Shown piece after piece: positions 13,225-24,895 of a stretch of 64,000 nucleotides of DNA. A program made the position numbers and the translations under genes. Source of the DNA: Cavia porcellus (Eukaryota > Chordata > Mammalia > Rodentia > Caviidae); NCBI RefSeq assembly GCF_034190915.1, contig NW_026947493.1, forward strand, positions 42,464,501 to 42,528,500, given 5' to 3'. Position 1 is the stretch's first letter. Every line of letters starts with the position of its first letter. Below the pieces are notes generated by a model that ran no database searches, was not told the origin of the DNA, and saw nothing but the letters and a program-made list of their open reading frames with translations.

Positions 13225-13609
13225 TCCTCTCCTTCCTGAGCCTATTTCTCTTTTCCCTTGCATTTGCTCATCAGGTCCACAAGTCTAGAGCTCTACATGT
13301 CTTTTGAATCTAGCACTTCTAGCAAGATCTGCCTGCTGCCACCTGGTCCAGCCCTCATTATCCTCTCAATCTTTCCCCAAGATCATTCATCTCCCCACCT
13401 ACATCTCTTTGTACCCCACTGGTCACTTCTTTCTAAAATATAAAGACTGTTACTCCTCAATTTAAAACTAGTTCACATTTTTCCCTTTGCTTCCAAAACA
13501 AACTTCCCTTGGATTTCAAAAGACTTTAACCTTTTAGCTTTGCTGGACTACCCATTTCCTAATTTCTCCCCACTCCTATGCACCAGATGGATTCAGCATT
13601 ATGGCTTTA
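13225..13609 (+). repeat. Old LINE-2-like or other ancient mammalian repeat, first part
   Basis: The pyrimidine-rich text with blocks such as tggtcacttctttctaaaat and ggactacccatttcctaa resembles widely dispersed ancient mammalian repeats of L2 type. It seems to resume after the LTR at 13610-13980. Divergence is high, there is no coding frame, and the family assignment is tentative. Confidence 0.4.
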
Positions 13610-13980
13610 TGTGTTGGTTTCCTCTCAAAACCACAGGTGCTCCTAAGTGACACCTTTGGAAGGTAACTGAATTACAGGGACCATGTAGCTGATTTACTAT
13701 TAGGAGGTAGAGTCTGGTCAAAGAGAATGGTCACTAAGGGTATGACCTGGAAAGGGTTATATTCCTCCTCAGTTCTCCCTTTGACCTTTCTGCTTCATGC
13801 CTGCAATTTCATGAGCAACCCTCCTGCACCACACCCCTCTACCATGTCGTCTTGCCTTGGAGTCAGCCAGCTATGGACAGAAACTCCTATGAACTGTGAG
13901 CCAAAATAAATTTCTCCTCCTTCAAGTTGTGGGTGTTGTTGACTACTGTATCCCAGTGACAGTAGAAAATGACTAAGACA
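13610..13980 (+). mobile_element. Solo LTR resembling the ERVL-MaLR/MLT1 group
   Basis: The 371-bp element starts TGTGTTGGTTTCC and ends GACTAAGACA, matching the typical ends of mammalian MaLR LTRs. Inside are the ggaaggtaactgaattacag block, the gaactgtgagccaaaataaa block and the polyadenylation signal AATAAA at 13905-13910. No gag, pol or env sequence flanks it, so it is a solitary LTR left after recombination between two LTRs. A clear 5-bp target-site duplication was not seen. It interrupts an older L2-like repeat. The MLT1-type label rests on these motifs; a rodent-specific MaLR subgroup is equally possible. Confidence 0.72.
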
Positions 13981-14180
13981 ACCATCTACTTTCAATTTTC
14001 AGCACAAGACTTTCTCACCTCCATTGTCTTCTTAAACACTATTCCTTATGTAATTACTCTAACTTTTCTGATAGTTGAAGGCCTCAGGGATTCCTACCTC
14101 TCTCTTGTTAATTCCATTATATATGATATTCTCATAGTTTTCTTATTATTTATGACTCTTTACCCTGAAGGAATGGGCCA
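13981..14180 (+). repeat. Old LINE-2-like repeat, continuation after the LTR
   Basis: The text gactttctcacctccattgt followed by cctctctcttgtt and tctttaccctgaag looks like the continuation of the 13225-13609 repeat. The LTR at 13610-13980 would have split it. The identification rests on texture and order only. Confidence 0.35.
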
Positions 14181-15005
14181 GGTAGGATTTGAAGACCAGC
14201 ACAATGGAGGTACAAGAATGTTTAGAAGCTCCAAGGGAGGAGAATTATGTGCCTAAAACACTGAACAATGGGCAGTAGTTAGTGAAAACTGAATTTGAGT
14301 AGAATGGAAAGAATTAGGAATAGAGAGCCATGAAGAAAAGGCAAAGACCAAGACTCAGGAGCTGGCCCTTGTGAGACCGGAATTTTTCTTTTTGCTTAAG
14401 TTCAACAGATTTGGAGAGATATAAGCAGGATCTGACAAGGTTTGCATTTTAAAAGAATGCATTTCTAGAGAAAAGATGAGAGTGAAGAAATACTGGAGAA
14501 AGGGCTGCCAGTTAGGAGGCTGGCTAGGTAAACTAGAGAGATGAGGAACTTGGTCTAGGGTAGTAACAAGAAAATGGAAGATAGTGGACTTTCAAAAAGC
14601 AGAGAGCTTTCAAAAGGGGAATTACTTAGGCCTCGTTGATTGGTCAGACCTGTATCAAACAGAGAAGGTAAGCGAACGAAGACCCTCAGACTTCTGATGA
14701 TACCACAAGGCCCAGAAATGGTATCGTATATGGCAGTGTCATTTCTTGGAAATGCCCTGCTAAGTAAGTAGATTTTACTTTGTAGAAATGATGAAGAAAC
14801 AAGGATTTCTCAGAAAACCCACATTTTTGGAAGAGTGACCAGGAAGTGGTTCAGAGGACATCCTGGAAAAGGAAGGACTGGTTGCAGGTGAGCGAGAATG
14901 GAGTGCCTGTTAGTGTGAGATGCTTAGTGCCAGCAGTTCAAGGTTACTTCAAGAAGCAGACTCATCTCAGCCCTGGAGATCCTGTCCCAAACACAGTTTC
15001 AGGAA
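14181..15005. other. Non-genic stretch
   Basis: I see no gene, RNA gene or recognised repeat. The sequence is purine-rich on the plus strand (many agag and gaaag runs) with only short frames. The 79-codon plus-strand frame at 14846-15085 has no recognisable motif and runs into the next repeat, so it is not annotated as a gene. Confidence 0.5.
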
Positions 15006-15675
15006 AAACAGAACTTTGTTGTTGTCAGGGTTTACAAAGGAATAGATTTAATATAGTACACATAATTTATAGGATTATTTTATAATATCACTCCAAAAGT
15101 CAAATGCACAACAGTGCAAAAACTCTGTCCCAAAGAATTTAGCTAGAGACCCAAAAAATCCAGCTGAAGATTTGGATCTCATGCCAGTGTCCTAAACAAG
15201 TCCAGCTGAAGACCTAGAGCCCATGGCAATGTCCTACATGGGTCCAGTTGGAGGCCTGGAGCCCATGACAATGTCTTATGCAAGTCAATATCAAGGATCT
15301 GCACTGAGAAGGTCGAAGGGCCAGTGGTGAAAGCTAGAAAGTCTATGCCAGCGGGATGAAGGATCTGCGGGATGAAGGATGAGAGATCCACACTGGAGCT
15401 AGAAAGTGATGCTCAATGAAAAGACCAGCACCCCCCCAAAAGAGGTAACCATTCTCAGCAACAGTGAAAAGCTAAGCTCCTGTGATGAGAACAGCTGAGT
15501 TCATATTAGGAAAACCAGCATGACAAGCTTTTCCAGGAGAACCAACAGTGCACCATCTTCCCCTCTCTTTCTCCTTTTATGCTGTTGGTAACAATCCTCA
15601 GTAGGCCATCCACATCCAGCACCACACTGATTCAGTTCAACTGGATGTTGCAAATTGAATATTAGTTAATCCACC
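15006..15675. repeat. Unclassified interspersed-repeat-like segment containing a minisatellite
   Basis: The segment opens with cagggtttacaaaggaatag and closes with ttagttaatccaccacaagt. In between are blocks such as cagtaggccatccacatcca and actgattcagttcaactgga. The overall layout resembles a class of mammalian dispersed repeats that start beside an 'agggtttacagaggaatag' type sequence and end with a 'gttaaccatcaca' type sequence. I cannot name the family. A 42-bp tandem repeat (listed separately) lies inside. Strand cannot be assigned. Confidence 0.4.
15159..15284. repeat. 42-bp minisatellite, three copies
   Basis: Three units begin at 15159, 15201 and 15243, each starting tccag(c/t)tg(a/g)(a/g)g and containing a catg(c/g/a)ca(a/g)tgtc block. 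The spacing is exactly 42 bp. The copies differ by several substitutions each, so the array is not recent. The units allow an open minus-strand frame (15179-15391), which is a by-product of the period being a multiple of three. Confidence 0.85.
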
Positions 15676-15739
15676 ACAAGTTGTTTTAGTTTAAAAAATT
15701 GTATATTCATGCCATAAAAAAAATTTGAGCAATGGAAAA

Positions 15740-15933
15740 ATTATTCTCTCTCCCATCTTAGATTCTAGTTTTTCTTCTTTATAGAACAAAGTTTTATACA
15801 GTATATATTCCAGAATTTTCTATGCACACACAAATAGGCATGCATATACTGTCTCTTTCTGTCACTGTTATGCATGAGTGCATACATAGAGATCATTTTC
15901 TTTTTACATCAGATTATTATATATACACCTTTC
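15740..15933 (+). repeat. 194-bp direct repeat, copy 2
   Basis: This is the partner of 12964-13157, gap-free and about 96% identical by eye. Differences include a tgcatgagtgcat variant of the tgcatgcatgcat run. It sits immediately left of an old L1 3' relic that begins at about 15940, which has no counterpart beside copy 1. Confidence 0.85.
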
Positions 15934-15939
15934 TATACC

Positions 15940-16330
15940 TTTTAAAAAAATTAATTTCATTATATATTTATTTTAATTGAGTTATAATTTATGTAAAATA
16001 AAATGCACATATTTTACACATGGTTATACATATTTTGATGGTTTTTATATCTCAGTAGCTGCCACATGAAACATTTCAATCACTCCAACAAATTTGTTTT
16101 ATATCTCTATTTATTTGTACCACATGAGTAGCCACTAGTATTTTTGCCACCATAGGTTAGTTTTTCCAGCTCTAGGAATTAACATAAATGAAGTCACACA
16201 GTGTGTAGTCTTATTTTTTTTCTTACAGTCAATGTAATGCTTTGAAATCCATCCATGTTGTGTCCATCTCTCTTTGTATCTCACTGCTGGAAACTATTTC
16301 TCTTGTATGGGAATCATTGCAAGTTATTAC
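15940..16330 (-). mobile_element. Old L1 3' relic (L1M-type)
   Basis: The text ttaattgagttataatttat, aaaatgcacatattttacac, then gaattaacataaatgaagtc and tgaaatccatccatgttgtg follows the order of the 3' end of old mammalian L1 subfamilies read in reverse. No coding frame survives. Ends are approximate. Confidence 0.6.
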
Positions 16331-16934
16331 AGTATGTGACCTTTCTCTTTCCACTTTGTAGACATGAAGAGCCAAAAGAATTGTAACTGAAATCTAGAGA
16401 CTAAATTTAAGATTCTAAAATGGGAGAGGCAGGATATGTTAGAATCTTGGCAACAAAAAAAATGGACAATTTTGTGGCCAAAACAGTGGCCTATCAAGTT
16501 GGGGTATATGCTGAGTTAGTGAGAAGGTGCAGCTGATCTGTGTAAATGAGGGCTGAGGACGGGCAACCTCAGAGATCTGGGTGGTATGTCCACATTCTCT
16601 GGGAAAGACTGGTCTTGAGGCCTCCCATAGGCAACTGATGTTAGACTTGTTTTTGATGACTATGTCTGCATTGTACTTTCTTGAGTTTTGCTCTATGGTT
16701 CTGGAGCCAAAACTGTAACATTGTTGGGATGTATTTTTGTTTTTTAAGCCATCTTCTGAAATTCAGTTATTTCAATGTATTTTTTTTTTCTTTCAGTGAA
16801 TGTAGTTCTTTTCCTTTGAGAATGCTTCTGGTGCTTGTCTGACATCTTTGGATCTTGATGTATTTCTATTTTCAGGCCCAGGGATTCCTTGCTTTTTATC
16901 CCCTTTAACTATGAAAATGTTTTCTGCTACACCA
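16331..16934. other. Non-genic stretch
   Basis: No recognisable gene or repeat was found. Only short frames occur, and there is no CpG clustering. Confidence 0.5.
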
Positions 16935-17013
16935 TTTTTTTTTTTTTTTTTTTTGGTACCAGGAATTGAATTCAGGACATCATACTTGCCAGGCAGATGC
17001 TTATGTGTTATAC
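16935..17013 (-). mobile_element. ID-type SINE, minus strand
   Basis: Reading the minus strand gives a tRNA-Ala-like head, then tgcctggcaag, then a gaattcaattcctggtacc B-box region, followed by a poly(A) tail seen as the T run at 16935-16954. The first bases of the head (ggggatt) are missing or mutated. Substitutions at several sites mark it as older than the copies at 23291 and 34111. The flanks share tacacca and tatacca, possibly a decayed target-site duplication. Confidence 0.8.
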
Positions 17014-17887
17014 CATTTTTAAATATCATTTCATAAATATAAAAATTTTCTTGATGTCTGCAGTGGATATATGTAAGTAAAATATGCTTTTAAAACTGTA
17101 CTCGCTTGTCCTGCTCCTGAAAGACTTAACTACTTCAAATCACTGGCCAAACTCCTTCCATCTGTTTTCCCCACATATGTCTCCTTTCAGATCAGAAGTA
17201 AGAGAACTCTCTCTGAAGCCACAGTAATTTAGTACATCCTTCTTCTTTCCCCTGGAATCATCTGTGATTATATTATCAGTTTGTCTTATCAAATCCACAT
17301 TCGCTGAGCAAAATTCAATCAGTCTTTGCTCTAAATTAGACAAATATACTGTACTTATTCTACTATATCAAGTGTTTGGCTGTAAAATAGAAAATGTCAC
17401 AGGTTAACTAGAAATCACGTCTTTGAAAATCAGAATTTAGCCAAATTTCTCAGAGAAGAAATTTTCAGTAGGGCTGATCAAGATTTTCTCAGATCTATTC
17501 CTTCTTAGAACTGGTCATTAGCATACTAAGGTATTCAATAGACCTTGGAGTAAACAACTATACCTGTTAGTACTGTTTCTGATGCCTGTTATTTTTCCTA
17601 GTAAGTGTTGGACATTTTATCTCCTGTTGTTGTCCATAGTATAAATTTTAATGGACCATTTGTTTCTCTCCAAGTCAGATTTCAGTTGAAAGTCTTCAGT
17701 TGAAGATGAGTCTTCTGTCTGCCAGACCATCTGACAGTTTTTGTAGACTTTATGGTATTCTTTGTGTGTGTCTATTATCTGGAGCCAAAGTCATCACTAG
17801 AAAACCCGTGGGGTCCTGTGACACCATGTAGAGCCAACTGTCCATGTCACAACTTATCTGAGAAAATGTAAATACCACCTGAAGAAC
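17014..17887. other. Non-genic stretch
   Basis: No gene or classifiable repeat is visible. The 67-codon minus-strand frame at 17140-17343 has no recognisable motif. Confidence 0.5.
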
Positions 17888-20184
17888 TGTTATTGGTACA
17901 GACTTGCAATACATAATTCATCCAGGAGAGTTGGTACATGTACATGATGAATCTTAATTCTCTTTCTGTCCCCTTCACATTTCCTTCTGTTTCTTGGCCC
18001 TCTTCCATTTGTAAAAGATCTGTTTTCCTGTTCCCTATAACTATTTTTTATTTTGTTCACTGATTTGTTTATACTTGAGTTTCTCACATAAGAGAAGCCA
18101 TGCGATATTTATTGGGTCTGATTTATTTCACTTAACAATATGTTAACAAATTTATCCTTTTATAGTAGAGTAGTACTTAATTGTGAATAAATATCATATT
18201 TTAAGTATACATTCATCTGTTGATGGACATACAGGCCACTTATAAGACTTAACTCTTATGAGTTGTGCTACTATAAATGTAGACATGCATGTATTATTGT
18301 AATTCAATGTCTTTAATTTTTCCAGGAAGATTCCTGAAAGAGGAATAGCTGAGTTGAGTGGAATTTATAGTTTTAGTTTTGTGAGGAATCCCCATATGAT
18401 TTCCGCAGTGCATGTTTTAGCTTACATTCCCACAACTATATAGGAGGGTTCCTTTTTCCCCACAACCTTACCATCATTTGTTAATTTTTAATTTCTTGAT
18501 GGTAGTCATTCTTTTTAGAATAAGAAGGAAACTCATTATCATTTTAATCTGCATTTAGCAGGCTAGACCTGCCAAACCTTTTTTAAAATTTATTGATGAT
18601 TTGTCCCCTTTTTTCTGAGAAGTGACTATTCACTTCAGTTGCCCATTTTTTATTCAGTCTTTTATTTTTAGGGGTCTTTTTTTTGAATTCTTGACATAAT
18701 CTAAATATTGGTCCTTTGTCTGATTCATAGCTGGCAAAATTTTTGTTTTCTTCTCCAATTGTCTCTTCTCCATTGGTTTTCTCCTTTGCTACGCAGAAGA
18801 TTTTTAATTTGATGATAATCCCATTTTTTGATTCATGTTATTTTTTCCACCATTTGAGTTCTTTTAGAAAGTTCTTGCTTATGCTTATGTCTTTGAGAGT
18901 TTTACCTATTTCATCCACTAGCAAATTATGCGATTTGGTAATATTTAGATCTTTGATCCATTTTGATTCCTATAGTACATGGTGAGACATATGGGCCTGC
19001 TATTGGATTACTCAGAGTTTTATATATTCTTGATTCAATTTATGTGTATTTAGGAATCTAGTAACTTCTGAACTCTCCAGTTTATTGAAGTACTAGTTTT
19101 CAAAGTAGTTGGTAATAGTCTTTTGGATTTCAGTGATATTCATTTTTTCATTTCCAATTGTGCTACTTTGGATTTTTTCTCTCCTTTATTGGATAAGATT
19201 GGCTAAGAGTTTGTCTATTTTGCTTATTCTTTCAAAGAACTAGCTCTTTGACTCATTGATTCTTTGGGGAGAATTTTTTTAGTTTCAATTTCATTGATTT
19301 CTATTCTTATTGATATAATTTCCTTCCTTGTACTTACTTTGGATTCAGATTGTTCTTGTTTTGCTAGGATCCTAAGGTGCATCACTGGGTTACTTTAATT
19401 CACTCTGTTTTACTGATATGGGCATTCCCAGTTATAAACTTTGCTCTTAGGCTGCTTTTATTGGGTCCATAGATCCTGGTATGTGTACTGGCATTATCAT
19501 TTCATTTGAGAAACTATCTAATGTCTTCTTTTATGTATGATGTCATCTAGTAATTGTTTAAGAATGTGCTATTTAATTTCCAGTGCTTGCATTGTTTATG
19601 TAGTTTCTTTTGCCATTGATTTCTCATTTCATTGTGTTATGACCAGATAACATGCATGGGATATTCTTTATTCTTTTATATTTACTAAAGCATGTTTTGT
19701 GAGTCAGTAGGTTGTCTGTTTTGGGGAAAGTTTCATATATCTATGAGAAGAATGTATATTCCATGTGAGCAGAACATTATAAAAATGTGAGTCCTTTTGT
19801 ACAAAAGTGTGGTTCAACACTGATATTTCTTAGTTCATTTTTTCAGTTTAGTTGATTTGTATATTTGTGATAACGGAGTATTGAGGCCCCTCAGTGTATT
19901 TGTGGTAAGTGTGCCAGTACTCAGTGCATATATACTTATACTTGTTACCTCTTCCTATTGAATTATTCCCTTAATCAATATGTGATGACCTTCTTTGCCT
20001 CTTTTGATCAATTTGAGTTCAGTTAACTTTGTCTTAAAACAGGATAACTATTCTTACTTGCTTTAGGTTCTTATTGCATGGAATATTGTTTTGTATCCTT
20101 TGATTTTTAGTCTACAAATGTCTTTTTGGTTAAATGTGCTTTTGTGTGTAGCATACTATTAGGCTTTATTATTATTTTTTTAAG
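17888..20184 (-). mobile_element. L1-C, first segment (3' UTR and most of ORF2), minus strand
   Basis: The 3' UTR starts near 17888 with text alignable to the 3' end of L1-J (ttattggtaca block). A pyrimidine-rich tract and the ggtctgatttatttcactta block follow. ORF2-derived sequence in reverse order then runs to about 20160, from the C-terminal region through the reverse transcriptase to the endonuclease region. All frames are heavily interrupted. It stops at the HAL1-2 insertion and resumes at 23488. The text around the break joins to give the expected ggctttattttttaatcc sequence, which supports one split element. Confidence 0.8.
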
Positions 20185-21510
20185 CTTTTTTTATTAAGGA
20201 GAAAAAGAAAAAAACAGAAATAGGGTACAAGTTATACAGAATTTCAGAAAAAATAAACAATAGGAAATCACTAGTTAATAGATTACATATTGTTGTCTTA
20301 GAAATAGTTGTTCAAGTTACAAAATTAAAGCATATAAAGTGGACTTTCAAACAGTGAGACTGGAAACAGTTTTGTTCAATGATCCAACAAAACTCAGTAA
20401 TAATAGGTTATCTATCTTATACACTTAAATATATATGCGGTTATATTCTTTAGAACACTTTCTTTTCCTTTCTTTTGTACAATGACAATGACACATTTTG
20501 GGTTTTATTACTCCCACAGTTCTTATTACTTTTTTTTGAAGAGAGTAAAACCAAATGTGACATAACAGAACAGAGTCAGTCAAATCAAAAGGATGAACAT
20601 AATAGATAATGTAAAAACAAAATACTAGGTGATCAACAATGGTTACCATACTGCCTCTTGCTATCTTAAAAAAAAATTGCCTATATCATCAGTTATAATA
20701 AAATTGAACAAAACAGTAAAGAATAAAACCAAAACATTGGAGACATTACAGGGCATTAAAAGAAGATAATAGTCAACCAAAATGGGCATCATAATGAATC
20801 TTATTGTCTTTACAGTTGTTGCCTATATTTTCGAACTCGGTACTATCAAGAAAAGCAGAATAGAGGAAAATCAGTCAAAGCAAGATGGTGAGGGCAATAC
20901 AGGGTTTCAAATCAAGTTAATAGGAAATCAAAGTGGGTTACTATAATGTATCCTGCTATTTTTTTAAATTTTTCCCTTAATTAAAAATAAAAAAATAAAA
21001 AAGTAAATAATTAAAAAAAGGAGACTGAGATAAAAGAGGGAATAACAAAACAGCGCAGGTCAAAGCGTAACCATATAAGCAAAATAGTGTTTCACCACAA
21101 GACATCCTGACATAAAAGTAGTTACCATAGTGTCTCTTTCCTTGAAATCTTTGAGTATAACTTCATATACTGTAGCACCAAACATATCAACACAACGTAA
21201 AACCATTCAAGAGAATGACAGTATTATAGGGTATTTAGAACCAACTACCAGAAAATGAACAATGGTTTCTGTATAATCTCCTTGTCTATAAAAGTTTTTG
21301 CTTATATTATCACATATAATAAAATCCAATAAGATACAACCTGTTAAGACCAACAGAGACAGAAGAATAAAAGCTTGATGGGATTTCAAAGCAAGATGAT
21401 ACTAAATCAGCACTAGCTATTATGATGTCTTGTTTTCTCCAAAATAGCTGTTCCTACCATCCAATCTTCTCTGCCTCATTTCTGTTGAGCTCTTTTTCTG
21501 TCGTTTGTTG

Positions 21511-22598
21511 TCAGTTTGTCTTCTTCATTTTGCTTTCTGCTCCATTCATTGTGGTCTCTCTGCCACTATTTCTGAAGTCTTGTTATTTTCCTTTTTTAGA
21601 ATATCCTGCAGTATTCTCTGAAGAGTTGAATTAGTAATTGCAAATTCCCCTAGTTTCTCTTTATTCTGGAAGAACCTTGTTTGTCCATCAATTTCTAGGG
21701 ACAGTTGTGCAGGATATATCAATCTTGGCTGGAGGTTGTTATCTTTCAAAGCTTGAATTATTTCCCCCCAAGCTCTTCATGATTTGATGGTTTGTGCTGA
21801 GAAGCCTGCTGTAATTCTGATGGATGTTCCCTTGTAAGTGATCTGTTTCTTGTCTCTGATGGCTTTTAATATTCTGTTCTTATATTGGATTTCTGGAATT
21901 TTGATTATTATATGCCTGGGTGTTGCTCTGTTTGGGTTGTAGGTAGCTGGGGTCCTGTATGCCTCATACATCTGAGTATCTTTACCTTTTGCTAAATTAG
22001 GGAAATTCTCTTGGATTATTTCTGTGAATAGCTTTGTAGTCCATTTGTTTGTGTCCCTACTTCTTCTTTTATGTTCTTAATTCTTAAGTTATAGATCCTC
22101 TTATCATCTTCTAGCCTTTGTATTGTTGCTGTTTGTTTTCTTTTTATTTTTAAGAAGTTTTCTATTTCATGCTCCCATATTGCAAATCTGCCCTCCAATT
22201 CAGATAATATGTCCTTAATTTCTTTCAAGCTATTATGCCAGCTTTCGATAGAGCTTTTAGTTTCCTGGTAATCTCTTTGAACCTGCTTCATGTATTCTAT
22301 GTTTTCTCTATTTTCTCCATCAAACAATTCTCCCCTTTTTTCCTGTCTTCCATTCCACCATCTGTTTTTTCTTGGGTGGTACTTAGCATTTCTTTAACTA
22401 TTCTACTTATATCTTTCTTTATTTCATTAAATACTTCATTTTAAACTCATCTATGAGGCTCTGGAGATATCACTTTATGTCTTTTGGTGCCGTGTCTGAT
22501 ATTGCAAGTTTTCTGTCTTCCTTTGCATTTCTCTTTCTTGGATCAGTGTTCTCAGTATTGGGGATTGAGGACCCTTTCTTGTTCCTTCCTCTTCCCAT
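21511..22598 (-). pseudogene. HAL1-2 ORF1 remnant
   Basis: The start codon position is the cat at 22596-22598 (minus-strand ATG), equivalent to the start used by HAL1-1 ORF1, and the final stop aligns with 21511-21513. Readable pieces are the coiled-coil part at 22016-22327 (DGENRENIEYMKQVQRDYQE, then a SIESWHNSLKEIKD block), the RRM-like part at 21777-21971 (YEAYRTPATYNPNRATPRHI) and the C-terminal domain at 21546-21749 (PRLIYPAQLSLEIDGQ, then LGEFAITNSTLQ). Frameshifts lie near 22020, 21975 and 21760. Protein similarity to HAL1-1 ORF1 is high, so the two belong to one family. This copy cannot make an intact protein. Confidence 0.85.
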
Positions 22599-23290
22599 AC
22601 TTTTTGTTCCTTCCATACAAGCGAATGTAGGAAGCCCATTTTTTTTCTCTTTTTCAGTTACAGTTTGTTTGAATTGTGCCGGCTAGGTGTTCCCACCCAC
22701 TGCAGTGTACTAGGGAGACACAGACCTGGGCGCCTCTGCTGGGCCCAACCCTCCAGGTCAGCCTACCAAAGGCTTCACTGCTAGGGTGCACCTCCAGGCG
22801 CTGGGACCTGGTTTGGGCTAGCCTACTGGGTCTTAGTCAGCGGCGTCACCCAGGCCAGGCACTCCCTACCAATCCTGCTTGAGAGGGGAATATGTGACTG
22901 AAGTCACTGCAGCGCCCTGTTCTGGCAAGTCTGCCGGGTCCCAGTACTTCCTTTGCTGGAGCCTCCTACTCTAGGAAAGAGTCCCTGTTCTGCTCACTCA
23001 CCGCAAGTCGATGTAGGGCTGCTTTCAACTCCGTTTGCAGATTCCCGCTCTCAGAGCTTTCCCAAGTGTCTCTCCCTGCCCTTTAGGTTTGGATGCAGCA
23101 GCGGCAGCAGGAAATTCAAATCATGGCTTCTAGTGGTGCAGGTTCTAGCTTCTGCACTGAGATTTTATCTGTTCCTGTTATAGCACCAGGATTGGATTTC
23201 CAGTTGGTTTCTCTTAGCTTAGTTCATTCCTGGGTCGGCAGGGTGCATTTCCCCTTGCTTAGAACTCCTCCTACCACAGCATTCCTGGAT

Positions 23291-23395
23291 TTTTTTTTTT
23301 GTCTTTTTCTTTTTTAATCAGTACCAGGGATCGAACTCATGACTGCCTGCTTACAAGGCAGGCACTTATGCCGCTGAGCTAAATCCCCAGCTGCA
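23291..23395 (-). mobile_element. ID SINE inserted in HAL1-2, minus strand
   Basis: On the minus strand it reads ctggggatttagctcagcgg, a gcctgccttgtaagcaggca block, the gatccctggtac B-box region and an A-rich tail. The head is tRNA-Ala-like with recognisable A and B boxes. A perfect 15-bp target-site duplication acagcattcctggat flanks it at 23276-23290 and 23396-23410, so insertion is unambiguous and younger than HAL1-2. Confidence 0.95.
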
Positions 23396-23487
23396 ACAGC
23401 ATTCCTGGATTCTCTAAGCAGGGTATCTCAGCGAGCCTCCGTAGCTGCTGCTATCTATCCACCATGTTGTTCTGGAAGGTCCTGGGC

Positions 23488-24895
23488 TTTATTTTTTAAT
23501 CCAATCTGACAATTCATGTCTTTTAGTTGAGGGATTGAAACTATTCATATTGAAAGTTTTTACTGAAAGATATTGATTCATTCCTGCAATAGCACCATTT
23601 TCCTGCTCCTGATTTGCTTTGTTCTCTTTTGTTTAGCTGCTAATTCTGCTCATTAGACTTTTTTGGCATTGTTAGCTTCGTTGACCCTAGAATATCCTTG
23701 AGGATGTTTTGGAGTGTCAATTTTTCATCATGAGTCATTTAAGGTGCTCTTTGCATTGGAAATACTTTATTTCTCCATCAATTTTGACAGATAGTTCTGT
23801 AATACATATCACTCTGGGTGGGAAGTTGTTTTCTTTTAAACACTTCACTTCAAGCTCTCCTGGCCTTCAAGGTTTGTGTTGAGAAGTCTGTTGTAATTCT
23901 AACAGGTTTACTTTTATAAGTGATTTGTTGCTTTTCCAAAACAGCTTTTAAGATTCTTTTCCTGTGTTGGACTTCAGTATTTTGAGTATGATATGTCATG
24001 GACAAGTTCTGGTATGATTGTGGCTGTTTAAAGTTCTATATGCTTCAATTATGTGTTAAATTCTTTCCCTATATTTGGGGCTACTATCATTTCTGTAAAT
24101 CACTTTGTAGGCTATGTGTGCAGTCTTCTAATTTTCAGTAATTCCAATTAACCTTAGGTTACTCTTCTTTGTAGTTTGCTTTATTTTCTGTTTTTCCTTA
24201 GTGCTTTTGAAGTATCTGAGTACAGGGTCATCTGCATCAGACCTATCTTCTAGTTCTGGCACTCCATCTTCACAGTGGCTGCTTTTGCAGCTAAGAGAAT
24301 TTTTAACTCCTAGATTTTTGTTTGGTACCTTTTCACATCCTCTAATCATTTGCTAAACTCTTCATTCATATTTTGTATCATTTTGTTTACTTCAGCTAGC
24401 TTTTTATTAGATCCTTCTGTAAGATTACTAATCACTTTGTTCTTTAAGTTTGTTATCTGTTTAGTTATATCATCTGATCTTATTGGTCTTTTTGTCTCTT
24501 ATTACTTATAATTCAAGTGTTTGACTTTTGATTTCTTCTCCATCAATGCTCTATGTGTCATTTTTCAGGGGTTAAGAGTTCTTGAAAGCAGTTTGTTACC
24601 TCATTTTCTCATGTTTCTTTTGTTTCATGTGTGCACATGCGTGTACACATGCATGTCTGTGTAGGTGTATGTATGTGCATGCACCTAGGTTTGCAAGTTG
24701 ATGATAATGGAAAACTTTTTTGCTACTATGATCTGTTTAGTGTCTAGTGTCTGCTTTTCAGTGTTGCATTCTGAGTATGGCTAACCATAGGTCTGTTTTT
24801 CCCTCACGTGATCTGACCATCTCTGTTAATTTGGGAGAGGAAGGTAAAGTGCAATTGCCCCAGCACCCAGTTCTCTGGAAATGAACTGCACTATT
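23488..24895 (-). mobile_element. L1-C, second segment (ORF2 start, ORF1, 5' end)
   Basis: This continues L1-C after the HAL1-2 interruption: the ORF2 start region to about 23640, then ORF1 remnants. The ORF1 C-terminal region is seen reversed near 23740-24120. The 73-codon minus-strand frame at 24128-24349 ends in a KSNLRLIGITEN block, an L1 ORF1-like stretch at the start of the RRM-like domain. The 5' limit is uncertain. A TG-rich, alternating purine-pyrimidine tract lies at 24629-24685. Confidence 0.7.
24629..24685. repeat. TG/CA-rich low-complexity tract
   Basis: An imperfect alternating purine-pyrimidine run (tgtgcacatgcgtgtacaca and similar) inside the 5' part of L1-C. It is likely to vary in length between individuals. 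No other function is visible. Confidence 0.75.

Larger units (their letters stand above)
20185..23487 (-). mobile_element. HAL1-2: full-length, decayed half-L1 (ORF1-only LINE), minus strand
   Basis: Read on the minus strand, the element has a GC-rich 5' UTR (about 22600-23487), an ORF1 remnant (21511-22598) and a 1.3-kb 3' UTR (20185-21510), with no ORF2. The order and each block match HAL1-1 at 36325-39519, including the 3' end (caatgggaaatcactagtta-like region near 20265) and the 5' tip 'ccaccatgttgttctgg' in reverse. It interrupts L1-C; both flanks share a ggctttatt(att)ttttaa stretch (about 20163-20184 and 23488-23503) that looks like a decayed target-site duplication. An ID SINE inserted later at 23291. 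Scattered stops make it non-coding. Confidence 0.82.

Noticed and set aside
13610..13980. Part of a complete endogenous retrovirus
   Set aside because: No gag, pol or env sequence and no second LTR lies within reach. It is a solitary LTR.
23291..23395. tRNA-Ala-like gene with A and B boxes (also at 34111, 57558 and 60594)
   Set aside because: These are ID SINEs: they have poly(A) tails and target-site duplications and do not fold into a full tRNA acceptor stem.
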